A DNA stretch of 64,000 nucleotides from Halomicrobium salinisoli (GTDB lineage Archaea > Halobacteriota > Halobacteria > Halobacteriales > Haloarculaceae): assembly GCF_020405185.1 (NCBI RefSeq), contig NZ_CP084463.1, forward strand, positions 3,307,610 to 3,371,609. Direction: 5' to 3'. A program made the position numbers and the translations under genes. Under the pieces are notes generated by a model. That model had not been told where the DNA came from and made no database searches. It was given only the letters and a program-made list of their open reading frames with translations. Below are positions 51,771 through 60,005 of this stretch, piece by piece; positions within the stretch are counted from its first letter, which is position 1; each line of letters opens with the position of its first letter.

Positions 51771-52004
51771 CACGAGTGGGACGTCGACCCGGAGGGTCCA
51801 ATCAGTACCGCCGGCCATAGCGGGACCCTTTATACGAGCGCCGACCGGCTGCGACGCGGCTGTTCCCCGTCACGTCGCCGGAAAAGCGTGTGGCAGTCCG
51901 TTCGTGGCGGCGAGCGCTCGTCACTGGCCCGCGACGCGAGCGGCGGCTCGCTTCCGAGCGGGACCCGCGATGCTCTCCAGACCGGTCGATCCGTCAGTGC
52001 CGGT

Positions 52005-52958
52005 CTATCGGTGCTGGCTCTGCTGGCCGCCCTGCTGGCCGAGTTGCTGCTGACCGCTCTGCTGGCGGTACTGCAGGCCGCCGCCCTGCTGGCTACTGCT
52101 CTGCTGACCCCCTCGCTGCTGGCTCTGCTGCTGGCCGCTCTGGGACCCCTCCGACATGGACTGGCCGGTCTGGGCGTCCTGCGGGTCCTGATCGGCCATC
52201 TCTTGCATGCGCTGGCGGAACCGCTGTGAGTAGCGCTCGTACTCGGCGCTCCGGTCGGCGCTGCGTCCCCGCTGGCCGGGGCCGCCCGCCTGCTGACCGG
52301 CCGGCTGCCGCTGCTGCGCGGGGACAGAACCCTGTTGCCGCTGGGGCTGCTGCTGGTGCTGCATGCCCTGTTGACCGCGCTGCTGATGCTGCTGACTGTG
52401 AGTGGACTGGCTCTGCTGGGCGGGCTGCTGTGTGGGCTGCTGGTGCTGCGTGCCCTGCTGTGTGGGCTGCTGGTACTGCGGGGTAGGTTGGCGTTGCTGA
52501 CCGGGCTGCTGGGGCGACTGCTGATGCCGCTGGGTGGGCTGGCTCTGCTGACCGGGCTGCTGTGTTGGCTGCTGATGCTGACCGGACTGCTGGGGAGGCT
52601 GCTGATGCTGACCTGGCTGCTGAGTGGGCTGCTGGCTCTGCTGGGTCGGCTGCTGTCGCCCCTGTTGACCGCCGAACTGCTGCGGGCTCTGCTGCTGGTC
52701 GCCCTGCGCTCCGCTCTGGATGAACCGCCCGGTCTGGGGATCGCGGGGCTGCTGGCGGGCCCGTTGGCTCCGCTGCTGGCGGATCTGCTGGGAGCGACTC
52801 CGGTCCGGTGTGCCCTGGTCAGTGCCGCCTTCCTGCTGATCGGGGGCGCCGGCCTGCCGACCGGACGGCTGGTGACTGCCCGGAGTATAGCCCTGCTGCT
52901 GCTGGGGTTGCGGGCTCTGCTGTCCGCCTCGACCGAGGTTCTGGTTGCCGTGGGACAT
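52005..52958 (-). CDS. Gln-rich low-complexity (prion-like) protein
   Basis: A 317-residue protein in which Gln is by far the commonest residue, with Pro, Gly, Ser and His as companions; many units read like QQPTQQPGQ. It has no signal peptide, membrane helix or metal motif. Two less repetitive segments stand out: RDPQTGRFIQSGAQ (about residue 74) and AEYERYSQRFRQRMQEMADQD (about residues 240-260), which could be helical. Low-complexity Gln/Pro/Gly regions can drive phase separation or gel formation. The CAG-rich DNA produces a Leu-rich shadow on the plus strand, which has none of these features. Confidence 0.65.
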   Translation of the reverse strand: MSHGNQNLGRGGQQSPQPQQQQGYTPGSHQPSGRQAGAPDQQEGGTDQGTPDRSRSQQIRQQRSQRARQQPRDPQTGRFIQSGAQGDQQQSPQQFGGQQGRQQPTQQSQQPTQQPGQHQQPPQQSGQHQQPTQQPGQQSQPTQRHQQSPQQPGQQRQPTPQYQQPTQQGTQHQQPTQQPAQQSQSTHSQQHQQRGQQGMQHQQQPQRQQGSVPAQQRQPAGQQAGGPGQRGRSADRSAEYERYSQRFRQRMQEMADQDPQDAQTGQSMSEGSQSGQQQSQQRGGQQSSSQQGGGLQYRQQSGQQQLGQQGGQQSQHR

Positions 52959-53324
52959 AGGTGGGTGGATAACGCGCTGCCGGTGTGTTCGGCACCCGGA
53001 GCTGACCGGGGGTCTCTGCGAGACCTATCAGCCGGTAGTCCACACTGGGGTGAATGTCTATGCCTTGCATTTGCAGTACGGTCGACAGCCAACGAGCGGA
53101 CCGGGGCGCTGGCGGTCACTGGACGGCGGCCGGCATCGATCCAGCGGGCGGGCCGCTGCCCGTCTCTTTCCCACGAGCGTACCGCTCGGGCACACGGTAA
53201 CTCGGTTCTCCGCACCCGTGCTCCCGGACGAAAGCGCGTCGCCGAGCGGTGGGCGCGTCCGTACTGCAGGGGAAGGGGCCCCCGAAACGGGCCGCCGGCG
53301 GGCTGCGCGGCCCGGTCCGCTCTC
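52959..53324. other. Gene-free stretch between the Gln-rich gene and the cyclase gene
   Basis: Apart from likely promoter elements for the Gln-rich gene, including a GCAAATGCAAGG stretch (minus strand, about 53065-53076), I see no gene, repeat or RNA motif here. The stretch is G+C-rich like the rest of the chromosome. Confidence 0.5.
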
Positions 53325-54845
53325 TCAGTCAGTGCCTTCGTCGGAACCGTCCTCGCCGCCCTCGCTTCCCGACCCGGAGCCGTCGCCACCGGCCGGTCGC
53401 GAGGCCTTGACGGCGATCGGGTTGATCGGCGAGCCGTCCCCGCCGGGGATCTTCAGCGGCGCGCCGGCGAACAGCATCTCGTAGACGCCGTCCTCGTCGC
53501 AGCTCTTGGCCAGTTCGTCCAGCAGGAGGATTTCGTGGACCGGTATGCCGAGGTTCGTGATGAGCGCCGGGTGGTTCGGGTTGGTGACGAGGAACGGCTC
53601 GTCGAGCGCGACGCCGAGCGCGTCCTCGACCTCCCCGCGGAGTTCGTCGCTGAGGTCCGCCTGCGGGTCGACGTCCTCCGCGAGGACTTCCACGGCCAGG
53701 TTGTCCGCGGCGATCACGGGGATTTCCATCTCGTGGAGCCACTCGATGAGGTCCTGGCTGAAGCTGAGGCCGGGCTCCTCGGTCGTCCACTCGGCCTCGG
53801 GGTCCAGCGTCTTCTCGGTGCCGCCCATCCTGACGAGCAGGATGTCCCGCTGCTCGACGCTCACGCCCTGCGCCTCGGCCGTCGCCCGGAGGTGTTCGAG
53901 TTCGACGCCGACGCCCTGCGCCAGGCGCGTCTCGTTGTCGTCCGATCGCTCCAGGTCGTCGGGTCCGTTCCGGCCGACGTCGAGCAGGACGGCCCGCCCG
54001 ACGGCGCCGTGCTCGGCCTGCTTGGCCGCGCCGACCCGTCCCGCTTCCCACGTCCGGGTGACGGGGTGTTCGACCAGGTCCGTCGAGAACGGGTCGTAGT
54101 CCTCGGGGACGTCCTCCAGGTCGTTCTCGGGGTCGGCGGCCGGCCGGAGACCGCTCACGGGCTGGTCGTACTCGTGGGCCGTCGAGAGCGTGCTCGCCTC
54201 GAACCCGTTGTACAGGAGCCCCCGTCGCTCGTCGGCGAGTTCCTCCTGTCCGGGACGTTTCTTCGTGTCGTACCAGACGTGCGCCAGCGCGTCCAGCTGG
54301 GCCGATCCCTGGAGGAACAGCCGCGTGATGAACGCGTCGTCGGAGAACTTCATCCCGCCCTCGAGGGGTTCGACGAACCCCTGTTCGTAGTGGCGGTCGT
54401 CGACGATCTGGTCGCGCCGCGCCGGCTCGCGCGTCGGGAAGAGCGGGTCGCCCGTCTCCGTCGGGTCGCCCGACTCCGGCGTCGGGATGACCTCGCCCCT
54501 GTACGGCGGCTGGAGGGTGAAGACCTGGATCTCGCCGGGCGGCCCCTGCATCGCGGTCTGCATCCCGCGGGCCGCCTGCTCCCCGTCGAGGTAGTTCAGC
54601 GTCCCGATCTCGTCGTCCTCGCCCCAGCGGCCCCAGTTGTCCGGTAGCCGCGAGAGGACGTCCGTCCAAATCTCGTTGACCGTTACCCCGGAGTCCTTGT
54701 ACTCCTGGGCGGCGACCTGCTCGGGGAGGGTGACGCCCGCGACGCCGATCGACGCGGCGGCGGCCCACGCCCGGAGGACGCGCCGGCGGGTGGCGGTGGT
54801 GGCTGTGCGTCCGTCGTCCGAGTCGTCCGATCTGTCGTTGCTCAT
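53325..54845 (-). CDS. Exported cyclase-family (kynurenine-formamidase-like) hydrolase
   Basis: A 506-residue protein. The N-terminus (MSNDRSDDSDDGRTATTATR) is a polar extension before a Tat motif TRRRVLRAWAAAASIG, and a signal cleavage site lies near VAAQ. The catalytic domain belongs to the cyclase superfamily: LQGSAQLDALAHVWYD is a variant of the HxGTHxDxPxH metal motif with the first His replaced, then VIAADNLAVEVLAED and HEILLLDEL. It ends in a Ser/Gly/Asp tail. It may hydrolyse an amide or lactone outside the cell. An ATG 20 codons upstream (54905) is an alternative start. Confidence 0.82.
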   Translation of the reverse strand: MSNDRSDDSDDGRTATTATRRRVLRAWAAAASIGVAGVTLPEQVAAQEYKDSGVTVNEIWTDVLSRLPDNWGRWGEDDEIGTLNYLDGEQAARGMQTAMQGPPGEIQVFTLQPPYRGEVIPTPESGDPTETGDPLFPTREPARRDQIVDDRHYEQGFVEPLEGGMKFSDDAFITRLFLQGSAQLDALAHVWYDTKKRPGQEELADERRGLLYNGFEASTLSTAHEYDQPVSGLRPAADPENDLEDVPEDYDPFSTDLVEHPVTRTWEAGRVGAAKQAEHGAVGRAVLLDVGRNGPDDLERSDDNETRLAQGVGVELEHLRATAEAQGVSVEQRDILLVRMGGTEKTLDPEAEWTTEEPGLSFSQDLIEWLHEMEIPVIAADNLAVEVLAEDVDPQADLSDELRGEVEDALGVALDEPFLVTNPNHPALITNLGIPVHEILLLDELAKSCDEDGVYEMLFAGAPLKIPGGDGSPINPIAVKASRPAGGDGSGSGSEGGEDGSDEGTD

Positions 54846-55049
54846 GCTCTCTGTCCGTTCCCAGTCCCGTCGACTGGGAGCCTCATCGTTCACGACAGCC
54901 GACATTATCCCTAACTATTAATTGGTCTATTCTCGCGACCCGATCGTTGCCAGATTCGTATCTCTCGAGTGCGAGAACCGGGCCCGTACGGGGTCTGAAC
55001 CGCCGGCCAGTGCGCCCGTCGAAGGCTCTGCGCCGGCAGCGTCGCGCCC

Positions 55050-55988
55050 TTACAGCAACTCGCCGCGCGCGACGTCGACGACGCTCCCGCCGACCTCGAC
55101 GCGGACGGGATCGCCCGCCTCGGCGCGGAGGTGCAGCAGCGACGGCCGGCCCATCTCGTAGCCCTGTTCGACGCGGACGTCCACGACGCCGTCCTCGCCG
55201 TGCCGGGCCAGATAGGCCGCGAGACACCCGTTCGAGGACCCCGTCGCCGGGTCCTCCGGAACCCCGTAGAAGGGCGCGAACACGCGGTCCGCGAGGTCGT
55301 TGGCGTCGTCGCGTGGATCTCGGCAAAAGGCCAGCACGTTCTTCGCCTCGCGGTCGCCCGTGACCTCGTCGTAGGCCGAGCGGTCCACGTCGATGCGTTC
55401 CAGTGCCTCGCGGTCGACCAGCGGGACGACGACGGTGGGAAGGCCCGTGGAGACGACCTGCACCGGCCAGTCGCGGTCGAGGTCGTCCGGTGCGAGTCCC
55501 AGGACGTCGGCGAGGTCGTCGTGGTCGAGGCGCTCGCGGAACTCCGGTGGCTGCTGGGTCATCCACAGCGTCTCGGTTCCGTCCCGTTCCCGGACCTCGA
55601 CGGGCACCTCGCCGACCTCGAGGTTCAGGACCACCTCGTCGGGGCGGTCTTCGGCGAGGTGCTTGCGGCTCGCGCGTCGTTCGCTTCGCTCACTCCCGCT
55701 CGCTCGTTCCGAGGCCTCACTTCGTTCGGCCTCGCGGACGACGTGCGCGGTCCCGAGCGTCGGGTGGCCGGCGAAGGGGACCTCGGCCTCGGGCGTGAAG
55801 ATGCGCACCGGCCACGCGCCGTCGGTCGGGTCGCCGGTGACGAACGTCGTCTCGGAGAAGCCGATCTCGGCGGCGACGGCCTGCATCTCCTCGTCGTCCA
55901 TGTCGCCGGCGTCGGTCACGACGGCCAGTTGATTGCCGGCGTAGCGCTCGCGGGCGAACACGTCGACGAGGTGGAGGGGTCGTGACAT
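55050..55988 (-). CDS. PhzF-family isomerase/epimerase with repeat-derived insertion
   Basis: A 312-residue protein. FARERYAGNQLAVVTDAGDM and EIGFSETTFV (Glu46 as catalytic residue) are PhzF signatures; IFTPEAEVPFAGHPTLGTAHV is the second conserved site, and DPATGSSNGCLAAYLARHG ends the second half. The fold is shared with diaminopimelate epimerase. The native substrate is unknown. Residues about 86-109 (ERSEASERASGSERSERRAS) are encoded by a dispersed DNA repeat inserted in frame at 55669-55734, extending a surface loop after the GHPT motif. ATG 55988 is chosen over one eight codons upstream. Confidence 0.9.
   Translation of the reverse strand: MSRPLHLVDVFARERYAGNQLAVVTDAGDMDDEEMQAVAAEIGFSETTFVTGDPTDGAWPVRIFTPEAEVPFAGHPTLGTAHVVREAERSEASERASGSERSERRASRKHLAEDRPDEVVLNLEVGEVPVEVRERDGTETLWMTQQPPEFRERLDHDDLADVLGLAPDDLDRDWPVQVVSTGLPTVVVPLVDREALERIDVDRSAYDEVTGDREAKNVLAFCRDPRDDANDLADRVFAPFYGVPEDPATGSSNGCLAAYLARHGEDGVVDVRVEQGYEMGRPSLLHLRAEAGDPVRVEVGGSVVDVARGELL
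55669..55734. repeat. 38-bp dispersed repeat plus hairpin inside the PhzF gene
   Basis: The 38-bp repeat (55669-55706) matches the copies at 11774 and 7372 with one mismatch. Just after it lies a hairpin with stem CGAGGCC/GGCCTCG (55710-55716 with 55728-55734) and the loop TCACTTCGTTC, a variant of the conserved 11-nt loop. The cassette is read in frame by the gene. Confidence 0.85.
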
Positions 55989-56059
55989 CACCCGGGAGGG
56001 CGGCCGCTGCACTCAAAAATGGCGACGGTGGTGTGGGTCGCCCTCGCACGCTCGGCCGG

Positions 56060-56986
56060 TCACTCGTCGGGGTACGGGACCTCGACCTTCCGGCCGTCGT
56101 CGGGGATGAAGACCTCGCCGTCGAAGGCCTCGCTGGCCTCCTCGACCAGCGGCGAGGGGTCGCCGGCGTAGCGCGTGGAGACGTGGACCAGGGCCAGCCG
56201 CTCGGCGCCGGCCTGGCGGGCGACGTCGGCGGCCTCCCGGGCGGTGGAGTGGGCGGTCGCCTTCGCTCGCTCCGTGCGGTCCTCGGCGAAGGTGGCGTCG
56301 TGGACCAGCAGGTCGGCGTCCTCGCTGGCCTCGACGACGGGCTGGGTCGGCATCGTGTCGCCGGTGTAGACGAACCGCCGGCCCGGCCGCGGCGGGCCGA
56401 CGACCTCCTCCGGTTCGACGGTCCGGCCGTCGTGCTCGACGGGCTCGCCGCTGTGAAGCTTCGAGTACTTCGGCCCGGGCGGAATCCCGAGTTCCTCCTC
56501 GGCCTTCCGGCGGTCGAACCGGCCCTTGCGGTCGTCCTCGACGAGGGCGTAGCCGACGCAGCGACAGCGGTGCTCCGTCTCGACGGCGCGGACCTCGTAG
56601 TCGTCGCGCTCCAGGACGACGTCGCCCGGCGACACCTGGTTGATCCGGACCGGGAACGAGGGCTCGTTGCCGATCAGGGTCACGAGCTCCTCGATCTCGC
56701 TCCGCGTCCCGGCGGGGGCGTGGATCGCGACGGGCTCCTCGCGGTCGTTGAAGTCCCAGGTCTGGATCAGCCCCGGCAGGCCGAGCACGTGGTCGCCGTG
56801 CGTGTGCGTGACGAACACGTGCTCGACGGCGAACCCGGTCCCGAAGCGCATCATCTGGCGCTGGGTCCCCTCCCCGCAGTCGAACAGCAGCTGGTCGCCC
56901 TCCCGGCTGACGAACACGGCGCTGGTGTTGCGCTGCGTGGTCGGCACTGCCCCGCTCGTCCCGAGGAAGGTGACGCGCATGGGCAC
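56060..56986 (-). CDS. rnz: Ribonuclease Z (tRNA 3' processing endonuclease)
   Basis: A 308-residue metallo-beta-lactamase-fold enzyme. MRVTFLGTSGAVPTTQRNTSA is the start; FVTHTHGDHVLGLPGLI has the HxHxDH zinc motif; FVYTGDTMPT gives the Asp ligand; LALVHVSTRYAGD is the last His motif. A central exosite-like region (about residues 150-200) is normal for RNase Z. It cuts pre-tRNA after the discriminator base, preparing it for CCA addition. It is monocistronic and divergent from the TrkA-type gene. Confidence 0.95.
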   Translation of the reverse strand: MPMRVTFLGTSGAVPTTQRNTSAVFVSREGDQLLFDCGEGTQRQMMRFGTGFAVEHVFVTHTHGDHVLGLPGLIQTWDFNDREEPVAIHAPAGTRSEIEELVTLIGNEPSFPVRINQVSPGDVVLERDDYEVRAVETEHRCRCVGYALVEDDRKGRFDRRKAEEELGIPPGPKYSKLHSGEPVEHDGRTVEPEEVVGPPRPGRRFVYTGDTMPTQPVVEASEDADLLVHDATFAEDRTERAKATAHSTAREAADVARQAGAERLALVHVSTRYAGDPSPLVEEASEAFDGEVFIPDDGRKVEVPYPDE

Positions 56987-57108
56987 GGATCCGCGGGCGA
57001 CGGGTAAACCCGTGTCGGAAGGCGACGGCCGGCGCCGTCGTCGCCGCTTCGCGCGGTATCGCCGCGGCGGGGCCTAGTGTTTTGAGTGATGGGACCGTAC
57101 CGCACGGT

Positions 57109-57765
57109 ATGCGATTCGTCATCGTCGGGTACGGGCGCGTCGGCATCCGGACCGCCCGCATTCTCCGGAGCGAGGCCCACGAGGTGGTCGTCGTCGACAA
57201 CGACCTCGAGAAAGTCGAGCGGGCGGAGGAGGAGGGGTTCGAGGTGATCCAGGGCGACGGGAACGACGAGTCCGTCCTCGAACAGGCGGACCTCGAGACG
57301 GCCGACGCTATCGGCGGCCTGACCGGCGACCTCAACACCAACTTCACGGCCTGCATGGTCGGCAAGGAGTACGGCTGTCGGGCGGTGCTCCGCATCGACG
57401 AGGACTACCGCGAGGAGATCTACGAGAAGTACGCCGAGGACGTCGACGAGATCATCTACCCCGAGCGCCTCGGCGCGGCCGGCGCCAAGACGGCGCTTCT
57501 GGGCGGGAACTTCAACGTCCTCGCGGACCTGACCGAGCGGCTCTCCATCGCCAGCGTCACCGTCCCGGAGCACTCGCCGGTGATCGGCGAGCGCGTCATC
57601 GAGGTGGACCTGCCCGGCGACGCCCGCATCTACGCCCACGGCAAGGCCCACGAGGCGATGACCATCCCGCTGCCGCGCACGACCGTCGAGGCCGGCGACA
57701 GCGTGGCCGTGATGGCCAGTCCCGAGACGCTGGACGACGTCCGCGCGGCGCTCAAGGGCACCTGA
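57109..57765 (+). CDS. TrkA-N/C domain potassium-channel regulatory protein
   Basis: A 218-residue protein. MRFVIVGYGRVGIRTARIL is an RCK/KTN dinucleotide-binding motif (GxGxxG); VVVVDNDLEKV continues the Rossmann fold. Residues about 140-215 are a TrkA-C domain (IASVTVPEHSPVIGERVIEV...ARIYAHGKA). Such proteins gate K+ transporters in response to NAD(H) or ATP. No transporter gene is adjacent, so its partner is encoded elsewhere. The TATA-like TTTTGAGTG (57080-57088) is at leaderless distance from the ATG. Confidence 0.9.
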   Translation: MRFVIVGYGRVGIRTARILRSEAHEVVVVDNDLEKVERAEEEGFEVIQGDGNDESVLEQADLETADAIGGLTGDLNTNFTACMVGKEYGCRAVLRIDEDYREEIYEKYAEDVDEIIYPERLGAAGAKTALLGGNFNVLADLTERLSIASVTVPEHSPVIGERVIEVDLPGDARIYAHGKAHEAMTIPLPRTTVEAGDSVAVMASPETLDDVRAALKGT

Positions 57766-57956
57766 TGGGGAACGCAGAGACGCGAGGAACGCGAAGACGC
57801 GGTGTCCGGGCGCGCGACGAGAGGATGGGATACCGAGTGCACGGCGGTGCGCGCGCCCGCCGGAGACCGGCGCCGGACCGCACTTAAACACCCGTCAGAC
57901 GCGCGTTCGACCGCGTCGTCGCCGCGCTTTTGCCCGGCTGTCCCCTCCCTTCGGCT

Positions 57957-58061
57957 ATGACCTGGGCAGACCTGTTCGAGCGCGCCGAGGAGCACGAGGC
58001 GACCGTCGAGGACGTCCGGTCGGCGCTGGCACAGCGCCGCGAGGCCGAGTCCGATGAGTGA
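57957..58061 (+). CDS. 34-residue acidic protein preceding the PIN-like gene
   Basis: A short open frame, MTWADLFERAEEHEATVEDV..., ending REAESDE with TGA at 58059-58061. It is helical and acidic. Its end overlaps the next start codon by 8 nt (ATGAGTGA at 58054-58061), a strong sign of co-translation. It may be a tiny antitoxin or regulator of the PIN-like protein; no known family matched by eye. Confidence 0.55.
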   Translation: MTWADLFERAEEHEATVEDVRSALAQRREAESDE

Positions 58062-58518
58062 GTCGACTCGCGTCGTGGCCGACGCCGACGTCCTCGCCGC
58101 CGACCTGCTCGTCGGCGGGGCCGCCCGCGAGGCGCTGGACCACGTCCGCAGTCACTCCTGGGTGACGCTGGTCGCCAGCGACGCCCTGCTTTCCGACGCC
58201 GAGGCGACGATCGCGGCGCTGGCCGACGACGAACTGGCGAGCGACTGGCGCGAGCGGGTCGACGGGGAGCGCGAGGGCGTCGAGCATCCCGCGGGCGACC
58301 ACCCCGGTCTGGCGTCGGCCTATCGCGGCGACGCCGCGCACCTGCTGTCCTACGACGACTCGCTCCGGTCGACGGCGGCCGGGCTGTCGATCCAGCCCCA
58401 CGCCGACCTCAGCGTCCGCCCGCCAGACGCCTTCGCCCGCCTGTTCGACGCCGCGTCCCTGTACGAGGCGACCCACGGCGACGAGTACCCCGGCCCGGAC
58501 CGGGACCCGCGGGACTGA
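58054..58518 (+). CDS. PIN-like domain protein
   Basis: A 154-residue protein. VVADADVLAADLLVGGAAREALDHV has the first conserved Asp of a PIN fold, SDALLSDAEATIAAL a second acidic site, and GDAAHLLSYDDSLRSTAAG the third (D-x-LLSxD). PIN domains are Mg-dependent RNases, many of them VapC toxins. The tail is DEYPGPDRDPRD. It overlaps the preceding 34-residue gene by 8 nt. Haloarchaea have many such proteins in one- or two-gene units whose activity is unmeasured. Confidence 0.68.
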   Translation: MSESTRVVADADVLAADLLVGGAAREALDHVRSHSWVTLVASDALLSDAEATIAALADDELASDWRERVDGEREGVEHPAGDHPGLASAYRGDAAHLLSYDDSLRSTAAGLSIQPHADLSVRPPDAFARLFDAASLYEATHGDEYPGPDRDPRD

Positions 58519-58525
58519 GGAGGAC

Positions 58526-59314
58526 TCAGCGACCGCCGTTGATCAGCCGGCCGCCCAACCGGCGGAGCGAGCGCGGTACGACCCGCAGCAGTGCGCTCAG
58601 GACGGCCATTCCGCGGCCGGGGATCACGACCGTCTCGTCCCGCCGGAGGCCGTCGTAGGCGGCCCGGGCGACGAAGTCGGGGTCGTAGGAGAGCCACCGG
58701 CCGATCGAGGAGTGCTCGACGCCGGCCCGGTCGTGGAACTCGGTGTCGACGGGGCCGGGACAGACCACCGTCACGCGCACGCCGTCGTCGCGGTGCTCGG
58801 CGGCCAGCGCCTCGGAGAAGCTGTTGACGTAGGCCTTGCTCGCGTAGTAGCCCGCCATGAACGGGCCCGGTGTGAACCCGGCCACGGAGCCGACGTTGAG
58901 CACGGCCCCCCGGTCGCGCCCGTCGAGGAACCGGCGGGTGAGCTCGACCGGCAACTCGACGTTGAGCCGGAGCTGCGCCCGCTCGCGGTCGAGGTCGCTC
59001 TCGGCGAACCGGCCGTGGGTCCCGACGCCGACGTTGTTGACGAGGACGTCCGGTTCGAGCCCCCGCTCGTCGAGTTCGTTCCAGAGCCACTCCGGCGCGC
59101 CGTCGGCGGCGAGGTCCATCGGGACGGCGGTGGCCGCCACGCCGGGGCGCTCCAGGCCGTCGGCCAGGTCACGCAGGCGCTCCTCGCGGCGGGCCACGAG
59201 GACCACGTCGTGGTGATGCCGGGCGAACTCGCGGGCCAGCGACCGCCCGATGCCGGCGCTGGCGCCCGTGATCAGCGCCGGACCGGTGAGAGAACCGTTC
59301 GCCGAGTCGCTCAT
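58526..59314 (-). CDS. Short-chain dehydrogenase/reductase
   Basis: A 262-residue NAD(P)-dependent enzyme. ALITGASAGIGRSLAREFA is the TGxxxGIG cofactor motif, LVARREERL follows, NNVG is the structural motif, and the catalytic YYASK follows NVGSVAGF (Ser, Tyr, Lys). Substrate is not evident. Its ATG overlaps the TGA of the upstream ITPase gene as ATGA (59311-59314), so both are co-translated. Confidence 0.93.
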   Translation of the reverse strand: MSDSANGSLTGPALITGASAGIGRSLAREFARHHHDVVLVARREERLRDLADGLERPGVAATAVPMDLAADGAPEWLWNELDERGLEPDVLVNNVGVGTHGRFAESDLDRERAQLRLNVELPVELTRRFLDGRDRGAVLNVGSVAGFTPGPFMAGYYASKAYVNSFSEALAAEHRDDGVRVTVVCPGPVDTEFHDRAGVEHSSIGRWLSYDPDFVARAAYDGLRRDETVVIPGRGMAVLSALLRVVPRSLRRLGGRLINGGR

Positions 59315-59961
59315 TCCAGCCGCTCGCTCGTCTCCAGCCACTCGGCCAGCTTCGCCAGCGCCCGGCCGCGGTGGCTGACGGCGTTCTTCTCGGCGGTGTC
59401 CATCTCGGCGAAGGTGGTGCCGTCGTGCTCGAAGATGGGGTCGAAGCCGAAGCCCTGGTCGCCCCGCGGAGCAACGATCTCGCCGGGAACGCTGCCCTCG
59501 AAGAGCTTCACGGGCAGGTCCTCGCCGTCGACCTGCTCGTCGGTGGTGGCCGCGCCGCGCTCGTCGGCGGACAGGTCCTGGCCGCGTCGTTCCCTATCGA
59601 CGGGCTCGGGCGTCGCCTCGAATCCCTCGCCGTCGCAGTAGGCGATCACGGTCTTGAACGCGGCGCCGCGGTCGTCCTCGGGCTCGGTCATCCGCCAGAC
59701 GCGCTCGACGCCGACGGTGTCCTCGACGTAGGAGGAGTAGGGCCCGGGGAAGCCGTCGAAGGCGTCGACGAACAGGCCGGCGTCGTCGACGATGACGGGC
59801 TCGCCGGTCGCCCGGTGGGCCTGGCGGGCGCCGTGGGCGGCCACCTCGCCCAGCGTGTCGGCCTGCACCTCGGTGTAGTCGAAGTCGAACTGCTCGACCG
59901 CGCCCAGGTACTCCTCGGCCTCGGCGACCTTCCCGGGGTTGGTCGTGACGAACGTGAGCAT
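59311..59961 (-). CDS. XTP/dITP pyrophosphatase (Ham1/RdgB family)
   Basis: A 216-residue enzyme. MLTFVTTNPGKVAEAEEYL is the signature (T-N-x-x-K), VIVDDAGLFVDAFDGFPGPYSSY contains the catalytic Asp-Asp pair, and FGFDPIFEHDG and SHRGRALAKLAEWL complete the family. It removes non-canonical purine triphosphates. An insertion of about 20 polar residues near residue 125 (VDRERRGQDLSADERGAAT) is absent from most members. It is co-translated with the SDR. Confidence 0.93.
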   Translation of the reverse strand: MLTFVTTNPGKVAEAEEYLGAVEQFDFDYTEVQADTLGEVAAHGARQAHRATGEPVIVDDAGLFVDAFDGFPGPYSSYVEDTVGVERVWRMTEPEDDRGAAFKTVIAYCDGEGFEATPEPVDRERRGQDLSADERGAATTDEQVDGEDLPVKLFEGSVPGEIVAPRGDQGFGFDPIFEHDGTTFAEMDTAEKNAVSHRGRALAKLAEWLETSERLE

Positions 59962-60005
59962 ACCCCCGCTCGGGCGAGCGCGGGAAAATAGCCGTCGGTT
60001 CCCGT

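Noticed and set aside
52335..54647. A long open frame on the plus strand (770 codons) rich in Leu
   Set aside because: It is the complement of CAG-rich and G+C-rich genes on the minus strand. It lacks a promoter or ribosome site and spans two real genes with recognisable features.
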